Shown one piece after another: positions 1-4,484 of a stretch of DNA of 5,533 nt. The notes beneath the pieces were generated by a model. That model ran no database searches. It saw nothing but the letters and a program-made list of their open reading frames with translations, and had not been told where the DNA came from. How positions within the stretch are numbered: position 1 is the first letter of the stretch; each line of letters starts with the position of its first letter. Both the position numbers and the translations under genes were made by a program. The stretch spans positions 1 to 5,533 of the forward strand of contig JADFFP010000101.1 in the NCBI GenBank assembly GCA_022568115.1, in the 5' to 3' direction. The stretch is from Pseudomonadota bacterium. GTDB taxonomy: Bacteria; Pseudomonadota; Alphaproteobacteria; Sphingomonadales; SMXR01.

Positions 1-334
1 TCAAATTGCCCGGCGCCATGGCCGAGAGCCTCGAAGCCAGCAGAATTTCCGGCGGGTTGGCCATGCCGGAGAAACTGTGGAAATAGCTCAGGTTTTCCGC
101 CGCCTTTTTCATCACCTCGGCGAGTTCTTCGCGGCCGTAGCCGACGTTGACGCACCACAGCCCGGCCAGGCCGTCGATCAGCTGCTTGCCGGTGACATCG
201 GTGATCCGGATGCCCTGGCCGCTCTCCATGATTTTCGGGCCCTCAACCAGCAGGTCGGCGATATTGGTTTGCGGATGCAGCAGGTGTTTTTGGTCGGCAT
301 CGGCCAGATCATGGTAGCAGCGGGTATTTTTCAT
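1..334 (-). CDS. Class III (omega-type) aminotransferase, N-terminal part, runs off the left edge
   Basis: The first 111 residues are visible, read leftward from ATG 334-332; the rest is beyond base 1. The segment LAGLWCVNVGYGREEL at about residues 56-71, preceded by HPQTN and a G-x-x-I-x-D-V-x-G-K strand, is the typical N-terminus of PLP-dependent class III aminotransferases of the SpuC (putrescine/pyruvate) and beta-alanine/pyruvate type. The catalytic Lys lies in the unseen part. It does not look like AstC/ArgD, whose N-terminus is shorter and has a different motif after the Asp-Phe-Ala segment. The purine-rich GGGGGAAGG at 345-337, just before the ATG, supports the start. The gene is divergent from an arginine catabolic operon, so it may act on putrescine or succinylornithine, or feed amino groups to pyruvate. 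The family assignment is firm; the substrate is inference. Confidence 0.85.
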   Translation of the reverse strand, partial: MKNTRCYHDLADADQKHLLHPQTNIADLLVEGPKIMESGQGIRITDVTGKQLIDGLAGLWCVNVGYGREELAEVMKKAAENLSYFHSFSGMANPPEILLASRLSAMAPGNL

Positions 335-438
335 TGCCTTCCCCCGGTCAATTGAACAGCCGCCAGATGGCAGTAATTTTCCCGGCCAGTCAATGGCTTT
401 TTCAATCAAATTCATTGGCATCCGCCGTCAGCTGTATC

Positions 439-470
439 AGAGCATACTAACTCCAAATGAAATCATTTGA
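439..470 (+). repeat. Left arm of a 32/33-bp imperfect inverted repeat
   Basis: It begins AGAGCATA and ends TTTGA. Aligned by eye with the reverse complement of 671-703, 28 of 33 columns match, with four substitutions and one single-base gap. The arm contains a perfect 16-bp dyad (454-469). The outer ends of the two arms are the best conserved part, as in transposon terminal inverted repeats, but no target-site duplication is visible outside the arms. An alternative reading is a promoter/operator module duplicated in mirror image for two divergent genes. Confidence 0.85.
454..469. promoter_or_regulatory. Perfect 16-bp dyad, candidate operator (left copy)
   Basis: CAAATGA-AA-TCATTTG has two perfect 7-bp arms around two bases. 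This size and symmetry suit a dimeric transcription factor. It lies 120 bp upstream of the aminotransferase start, inside the left inverted-repeat arm. It does not fit the ArgR box (TGAAT-N4-ATTCA). The regulator is unknown; the role is inferred from symmetry and from a second, related copy. Confidence 0.5.
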
Positions 471-486
471 CCGGGAATATTTTTTT

Positions 487-498
487 GCCTGGCCAGGC
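487..498. repeat. Perfect 12-bp palindrome after a T run
   Basis: GCCTGGCCAGGC is fully self-complementary and follows seven T residues (480-486). The T run is on the wrong side for a plus-strand terminator, and the minus strand would read A rather than U after the stem, so it is not an intrinsic terminator. It may be a protein-binding site or part of the structured element between the inverted-repeat arms. Confidence 0.6.
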
Positions 499-537
499 AG
501 TCCGGGCGAAGTGGTGTAATCACCATAAGTCCGGACT
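499..537. repeat. Nested stem-loop, 39 nt
   Basis: AGTCCGG (499-505) pairs with CCGGACT (531-537), and inside it TGGTG (512-516) pairs with CACCA (521-525) around a TAAT loop. The two stems are nearly concentric, separated by a 6/5-nt internal loop. The last ten bases (528-537) are themselves a perfect palindrome, so AGTCCGG also occurs twice as a direct repeat. No T run follows on either strand. It could form in RNA or mark a protein site. Confidence 0.55.
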
Positions 538-575
538 AACGCAGACCAGGCACAAAAAGAACCCGGCAGAAACTG

Positions 576-670
576 TGGGCAACAGACGGCACGGAAAGGC
601 GCACAGGTCTCTCCATGATGCGCCGCATCATGTTCAAAACCCTTACTGTTTCCCTCTTGTCTGTTGCCCA
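576..670. repeat. 95-nt nested palindrome with three concentric stems
   Basis: The outer arms TGGGCAACAGAC (576-587) and GTCTGTTGCCCA (659-670) are a perfect 12-bp inverted repeat. GGAAA (593-597) mirrors TTTCC (649-653). The core CATGATGCGCCGCATCATG (614-632) is a perfect palindrome with 9-bp arms around one base. All three share the same centre, base 623, which is unlikely by chance. The parts between are not complementary, so it looks like an eroded long palindrome or a structured hairpin with symmetric internal loops. No T run follows 670, so it is not a typical terminator. Confidence 0.75.
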
Positions 671-703
671 TCAAATTGTTTCCATTTGGGGTTAATATGC
701 TCT
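671..703 (-). repeat. Right arm of the 32/33-bp imperfect inverted repeat
   Basis: This is the partner of 439-470, ending TATGCTCT only 13 bp before the ATG at 717. Its internal dyad (672-688) is less perfect than the left one. The inner end (671) directly abuts the 95-nt nested palindrome that ends at 670. A TTAATAT word at 692-698 (TTAGTAT in the left arm) could serve as a -10 element at the same place in both arms. Confidence 0.85.
672..688. promoter_or_regulatory. Imperfect dyad, candidate operator (right copy)
   Basis: CAAATTG-TTT-CCATTTG has 6 of 7 arm positions complementary around three bases. It is the counterpart of the dyad at 454-469 and lies 28 bp upstream of the hydrolase start, where a bound protein could control the operon. 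The same type of site in front of each divergent gene would let one regulator control both. This is inference only. Confidence 0.45.
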
Positions 704-716
704 AAAACTGCCGGTC

Positions 717-1928
717 ATGGAAAATTTTGGTGAAATACTGAACTGGGTGGACGATCAGCAGGACCGCATGGTCCGGACCGTCAAGGCCTGGTCGCGGATC
801 AATTCCGGCAGCCATAATCTGGAAGGTCTGGAAAAAATGGGCGCCGCGGTGGCTGAGGCTTTCTCGTCGCTGGGCGCCGAGCTGGAGGTGCGTGAGGCCA
901 GGCGCGGTGAAAAAATCAATGACCGGGGCGAGCTAGAGAAGGTCACCTTCGGTCCGGTTTATCATTTCAAAAAACGCCCCTCAGCCAACCGCAAAGTGCT
1001 GCTGACCGGGCACCTGGATACCGTTTTCCCGAAGGATCATCCCTTCCAGAAGCCTGTTAATCTGGACGGCAATACCCTGAACGGCCCCGGCGTGGCCGAT
1101 ATGAAAGGCGGCATCCTGGTGATGCTGGTGGCTTTGGAAGCGCTGGAGCGTTCAGGCATGGCCGGGAGTTTGGGCTATGAAATCCTGCTCAATTCAGATG
1201 AAGAGGTGGGATCGACCGGTTCCGCCGCGATCCTGACCGAATGCGCCAAAGCCTGTGATTTCGGCATGACCTTTGAGCCCGCCTGGGCCGACGGAACACT
1301 GGCCGGGGAGCGCAAGGGCAGTGGCAATTTTTCGGTCATCATGCACGGCCGGGGGGCGCACGCCGGGCGCGAGTTTGAAAAAGGCGTCAACGCGATTGCC
1401 GCCCTAGCCGAATTGGTAACCGAACTTCAGGCGCTCAACGGCACTGAGCAGGGGCTGACCATCAACCCGGGGCTGATCACCGGCGGGACCGCCACCAACG
1501 TGGTGCCAGACCTGGCTATCTGCCAGTTCAATGTGCGTGTTAAAACGGTTGACCAGCAAACCTGGTTTGAGCGGGAGTTCAAGCGTATCCTGGATAGATA
1601 TAATGCCCGCCAAGGGCTGAAAGCCGAAAGTCATGGCCATTTTACCCGTGTTCCAAAGATTTTGACCGAGGCCAACAAAAAACTGTTTGAAGTCCTCAAA
1701 GGTCTGGGACAGGAGATCGGCATTGAAGTTGCCTGGGCGCCGACCGGCGGGTGCTGTGACGGCAACAACCTGGCCGCCGCCGGGCTGCCCAATATCGACA
1801 CCCTCGGGGTGCGCGGCGGGAAAATCCATACTGATAAAGAATTCGCCCTCCTTGACAGTTTTACCGAGCGCGCCAAACTTAGTACATTATTGCTTTTAAA
1901 CTATGCAGCGGGCAATTTTAGGTTATAA
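717..1928 (+). CDS. M20-family metallohydrolase (carboxypeptidase G2-like), first gene of the AST operon
   Basis: A 403-residue cytoplasmic enzyme (no signal peptide) with the complete di-zinc set of the M20 family: GHLDTVF (His99, Asp101), GVADMKGG (Asp128), DEEVGS (base Glu162, ligand Glu163), FEPA (Glu187) and GGKIHTDKEF (His371). GRGAHAG (His215) and GTATNVVPD (Asn261) mark the inserted dimerisation domain. The length is normal for carboxypeptidase G2-like enzymes, which remove glutamate from N-acyl-glutamates; DapE, a relative, cleaves a succinyl amide. Its place ahead of astA-astD-astB suggests hydrolysis of N-succinylglutamate, the role usually held by AstE, but this is inference. The start at 717 has no visible Shine-Dalgarno. 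An in-frame ATG at 768 has AGGA four bases upstream, but would remove an N-terminus (WVDDQQDRM) that I believe is conserved in these hydrolases. The C-terminal NFRL tail lies in a tandem duplication. Confidence 0.88.
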   Translation: MENFGEILNWVDDQQDRMVRTVKAWSRINSGSHNLEGLEKMGAAVAEAFSSLGAELEVREARRGEKINDRGELEKVTFGPVYHFKKRPSANRKVLLTGHLDTVFPKDHPFQKPVNLDGNTLNGPGVADMKGGILVMLVALEALERSGMAGSLGYEILLNSDEEVGSTGSAAILTECAKACDFGMTFEPAWADGTLAGERKGSGNFSVIMHGRGAHAGREFEKGVNAIAALAELVTELQALNGTEQGLTINPGLITGGTATNVVPDLAICQFNVRVKTVDQQTWFEREFKRILDRYNARQGLKAESHGHFTRVPKILTEANKKLFEVLKGLGQEIGIEVAWAPTGGCCDGNNLAAAGLPNIDTLGVRGGKIHTDKEFALLDSFTERAKLSTLLLLNYAAGNFRL

Positions 1929-1950
1929 GGACAATTTTAGGTTATCAAGT
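1913..1950 (+). repeat. 19-bp tandem duplication across the hydrolase stop codon
   Basis: The 14-mer CAATTTTAGGTTAT occurs at 1913-1926 and again at 1932-1945, a period of 19 bp, with about 16 of 19 positions matching between units. The first unit holds the last codons and the start of the TAA stop of the hydrolase gene; the second lies in the spacer. It looks like replication slippage. Confidence 0.8.
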
Positions 1951-1957
1951 AGGACTT

Positions 1958-1964
1958 AAGGAGG
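1958..1964 (+). promoter_or_regulatory. Strong Shine-Dalgarno for astA
   Basis: AAGGAGG lies ten bases before the ATG at 1975. Two ATGs stand in tandem (1975 and 1978). The first gives MMVIRP, the same beginning as the E. coli enzyme, so it is preferred. This is the only strong ribosome-binding site in the operon, suggesting astA is translated efficiently and independently. Confidence 0.85.
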
Positions 1965-1974
1965 AGCAGAGCTC

Positions 1975-3006
1975 ATGATGGTCATCCGGCCGGTTGAAAG
2001 CAGGGATTTACTGGGGATTTATACCCTGGCGGCGGTCGCCTCCGACGGCCTGACCACCCTGCCGGTTTCCAAAGAGCGTCTTTTGGAGCGCATCCGGGCC
2101 TCAGAGGCAAGTTTTGCCAAAGATATCAGGGAACCGGGGCCGGACTCCTATTTTTTCGTGCTGGAGGATACCGTAAAAGAAAAGATCGTCGGCACCGCCA
2201 GTATATTTGCGGCAGTGGGCCTGGACCGGCCGTTTTACAATTACCAAATCAGGCCGGAAAAACACATCAGCAATGACCCTGAGGTGGTCAGCGAACTTCA
2301 TACCCTCAATTTCGGCACTCCCTATACCGGAGCGTGCGAGCTGGCGACCCTTTACCTGCACCCTGATTATCGCTACGGCGGCCACGGGGCGCTGTTGTCA
2401 AAATCCCGGTATATGGTGCTGGCTGCCTATCCAGAGCGGTTTTCCGGGCGAATTTTTGCTGAAATCCGCGGCTGGACCGACGACAATGGCCTGTCCCCGT
2501 TCTGGAATGCCCTGGGGAGGCATTTTTTCAAGATGGAGCTGGTGGCGGCGGATCGCATCAACTCGCTCGGCAATTACCAGTTCATTGAAGACCTGATGCC
2601 CAAATGCCCGATCTATGTGGAAATGCTTCCCCCCAGCGCCCGGGCGATCATTGGCAGGCCGTTTGAGGAATCAGCCCCGGCTCTCCGGCTGCTTGAAAGC
2701 GAAGGGTTCAAGCTCAATAATATAGTGGATGTGTTTGATGGCGGCCCGTGCGTCGAGGCGGAACTTTCCGAAATTCGCGCGGTCAGGGAAAGCCGGGAGG
2801 CCCAGGTCATGATCTCCCGCGATGACAAATGCCAGGGCCGTTATTTGGTCGCCAATACCCGGCTTGACTGTTTCCGCGTGGTTCAGGCGCCGGTGCGCGA
2901 AAAAGGAAAAGGCAAGGTGGGAATCACCGCCAAAACGGCGCGGGCTTTAGGGGTCAAAAGGGGCGGTAAGGTTCGTTTTGTGACGCTGAAAAAGAAAAAG
3001 ACCTGA
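1975..3006 (+). CDS. astA: Arginine N-succinyltransferase
   Basis: It transfers succinyl from succinyl-CoA to arginine, the first step of the AST pathway. The 343-residue length matches E. coli AstA (344). The N-terminus MMVIRPVE, SYFFVLED (58-65), the acyl-CoA-binding GNAT-like stretch CELATLYLHPDYR (121-133) with GALLSKSRYM (138-147), SPFWNALGRHFF (174-185), LMPKCPIY (207-214) and the FDGGP motif (254-258) are all family landmarks. A single gene is present rather than the paired aruF/aruG of Pseudomonas. One oddity: around residue 230 the family's G-x-V/P-H-P is replaced by GRPFEE, so the His annotated as proton donor in E. coli (His229) appears to be Phe. The C-terminus is Lys-rich. The gene lies 46 bp after the hydrolase gene and 5 bp before astD. 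Confidence 0.95.
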   Translation: MMVIRPVESRDLLGIYTLAAVASDGLTTLPVSKERLLERIRASEASFAKDIREPGPDSYFFVLEDTVKEKIVGTASIFAAVGLDRPFYNYQIRPEKHISNDPEVVSELHTLNFGTPYTGACELATLYLHPDYRYGGHGALLSKSRYMVLAAYPERFSGRIFAEIRGWTDDNGLSPFWNALGRHFFKMELVAADRINSLGNYQFIEDLMPKCPIYVEMLPPSARAIIGRPFEESAPALRLLESEGFKLNNIVDVFDGGPCVEAELSEIRAVRESREAQVMISRDDKCQGRYLVANTRLDCFRVVQAPVREKGKGKVGITAKTARALGVKRGGKVRFVTLKKKKT

Positions 3007-3011
3007 ATTTT

Positions 3012-4484
3012 ATGATTAGCGGAAAAAATTATATCGGGGGCAGCCGCGTGACCGCCTCTGGCAAGGCGTTCACTTCCCTGAACCCGGCCACCGGCGAGGC
3101 GGTCTGGCAGGGCCATGAAAGCACCGGGGGTGAGGTGGATAAGGCTTTCGAGGCGGCCGGGAGCGCATTCCTCAAATGGCGCGGACTGCCGCACGAAAAG
3201 CGCACCGGGCATTTGCGGGCCTACGCCGCTTTGGTCGAGAAAAACCAGGAGCGGCTGGCCGGGGTTATTTCAACCGAGACCGGCAAGGCGCTGTGGGATG
3301 CCAGGGGCGAGGTTTCCGCCGTGATCCGCAAGGTTGAGATCTCAATCCGGGCGTATCAGGAGCGCACCCCGACCAGCGAGGGCTCGGCCGGGGCCTTGCG
3401 AGTTCGCCTGACCCACCGCCCGCACGGCGTCATGGGCGTGATCGGACCCTATAATTTTCCCTGCCATCTGGCCAACGGACACATTGTCCCGGCGCTTTTG
3501 GCCGGCAACACGGTGGTCTTCAAACCATCTTCGTGGACGCCCTGGTCGGCGGAAATGATGGTCGGCCTCTGGCGCCAGGCGGGAATCCCGGATGGCGTTA
3601 TCAATCTGGTGCAAGGCGGGCGTGTTACCGGCCAGGCGATCCTGGAAAATCCCGGCCTCAAGGGGCTGCTGTTCACCGGCGGGGTGCCGACCGGCAAATT
3701 GTTCGCCCGGCAGCTGGCCGGGCGCCTGGATGTGATAATGGCGCTGGAGTTGGGCGGCAACAACCCGCTGATTGTCTGGCAGGCGGCAAACCAAAAGGCC
3801 GCCGTGATCATCACCATCCAGTCGGCCTTTATCACCTCCGGCCAGCGCTGCACCTGCGCCCGGCGCCTGATTGTTCCCGATAACCAGGAGGGGAATGAAT
3901 TCATAGCAGCCCTGGTCAAGGGCATGGACGGGATTACCGTCGGCATGCCGGACAGCGACCCGCAGCCGTTCATGGGATCATTGATCTCGGCGGAGGCCGC
4001 CGGGGATGTGCTGGAGCGGCAAAGTTTCCTCGAAAGCAAGGGCGGCAAGGTTCTGAAACGCGCACAGCGGCTCACGCTTGGCGATGCCTTTGTCTCGCCC
4101 GGGCTGGTGGATGTCACCGGTATCAGGCAGCGCGACGACGTGGAATGCTTCGGGCCGATCCTGCAGGTGATCCGCGTACAAAATTTCGAGGCCGCGCTCG
4201 ATGAGGCCAACAACACCAACTTTGGCCTCGCCGCCGGAATCCTGACCGACGACAAGGCGCTTTACGAGCAGTTTTATGCCGGGATCGAGGCCGGCATTGT
4301 CAACTGGAACCAGCCGCTGCCCGGCGCCTCATCCGAAGCCCCGTTCGGCGGCCTGAAGGACAGCGGCAATCACCGCCCCTCAGCCTATTACGCCGCCGAT
4401 TACGTGGCCTGGCCGATGGCGAGTTTAGAGACCGCGGAAGACAAATTGACCATGCCGGCAGCGCCGCCGGGGTTGAAGATATGA
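3012..4484 (+). CDS. astD: N-succinylglutamate 5-semialdehyde dehydrogenase
   Basis: It oxidises N-succinylglutamate semialdehyde to N-succinylglutamate with NAD, the fourth step of the pathway. The protein has 490 residues (E. coli AstD 492) and the aldehyde dehydrogenase active site is intact: GPYNFP (Asn148), FKPS (Lys171), ALELGGNNP (general base Glu246), GQRCTC (nucleophile Cys280) and ECFGP (Glu378). HRPHGV (136-141), NGHIVPALLAGN (155-166) and the ending SGNHRPSAYYAADYVAWPMA (451-470) are AstD-specific, separating it from general aldehyde dehydrogenases. The usual FTGS of the cofactor loop reads FTGG (221-224). The start, five bases after the astA stop, lacks a clear Shine-Dalgarno, so translation is probably coupled to astA. 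The last codons overlap astB. Confidence 0.97.
   Translation: MISGKNYIGGSRVTASGKAFTSLNPATGEAVWQGHESTGGEVDKAFEAAGSAFLKWRGLPHEKRTGHLRAYAALVEKNQERLAGVISTETGKALWDARGEVSAVIRKVEISIRAYQERTPTSEGSAGALRVRLTHRPHGVMGVIGPYNFPCHLANGHIVPALLAGNTVVFKPSSWTPWSAEMMVGLWRQAGIPDGVINLVQGGRVTGQAILENPGLKGLLFTGGVPTGKLFARQLAGRLDVIMALELGGNNPLIVWQAANQKAAVIITIQSAFITSGQRCTCARRLIVPDNQEGNEFIAALVKGMDGITVGMPDSDPQPFMGSLISAEAAGDVLERQSFLESKGGKVLKRAQRLTLGDAFVSPGLVDVTGIRQRDDVECFGPILQVIRVQNFEAALDEANNTNFGLAAGILTDDKALYEQFYAGIEAGIVNWNQPLPGASSEAPFGGLKDSGNHRPSAYYAADYVAWPMASLETAEDKLTMPAAPPGLKI

Larger units (their letters stand above)
335..716. other. Divergent intergenic region, 382 bp, highly structured, no convincing gene
   Basis: This stretch separates the leftward aminotransferase from the rightward operon and must hold both promoters. 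Short open frames cross it on both strands, but they overlap each other, carry no recognisable domain, and run through the inverted repeats, so I do not call them genes. Its composition is more AT-rich than the flanking genes. It holds a long inverted repeat (439-470 / 671-703), two related dyads, a 12-bp palindrome, and two nested stem-loops, listed separately. The outer part, 335-438, contains several TCAAT/ATTGA words but no clear operator. I could not identify a convincing sigma-70 -35/-10 pair at standard spacing for either gene. Confidence 0.8.

Noticed and set aside
405..425. ArgR box in the aminotransferase leader (TGAAT-TTG-ATTGA on the minus strand)
   Set aside because: The half-sites are separated by three rather than four bases and the second half does not match ATTCA.
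576..670. Intrinsic terminator
   Set aside because: The stems are not followed by a T run on either strand, and no gene ends nearby.
686..701. Sigma-54 promoter (TTGG...TATGCT before the hydrolase gene, with a mirror copy in the left arm)
   Set aside because: The GG to GC spacing is nine bases in both copies instead of the strict ten, and the -12 TTGC is incomplete.
447..733. Two overlapping short open frames in the intergenic region (75 codons on minus 447-674, 88 codons on plus 467-733)
   Set aside because: They lie on opposite strands of the same palindrome-rich DNA, show no domain or ribosome-binding site, and the plus one runs into the hydrolase gene out of frame.
3449..4255. Long minus-strand open frame of 268 codons inside astD
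   Set aside because: It is antisense to a well-supported gene with intact active-site motifs, has low-complexity Ser/Pro/Arg-rich composition, and arises from GC-biased codon use.
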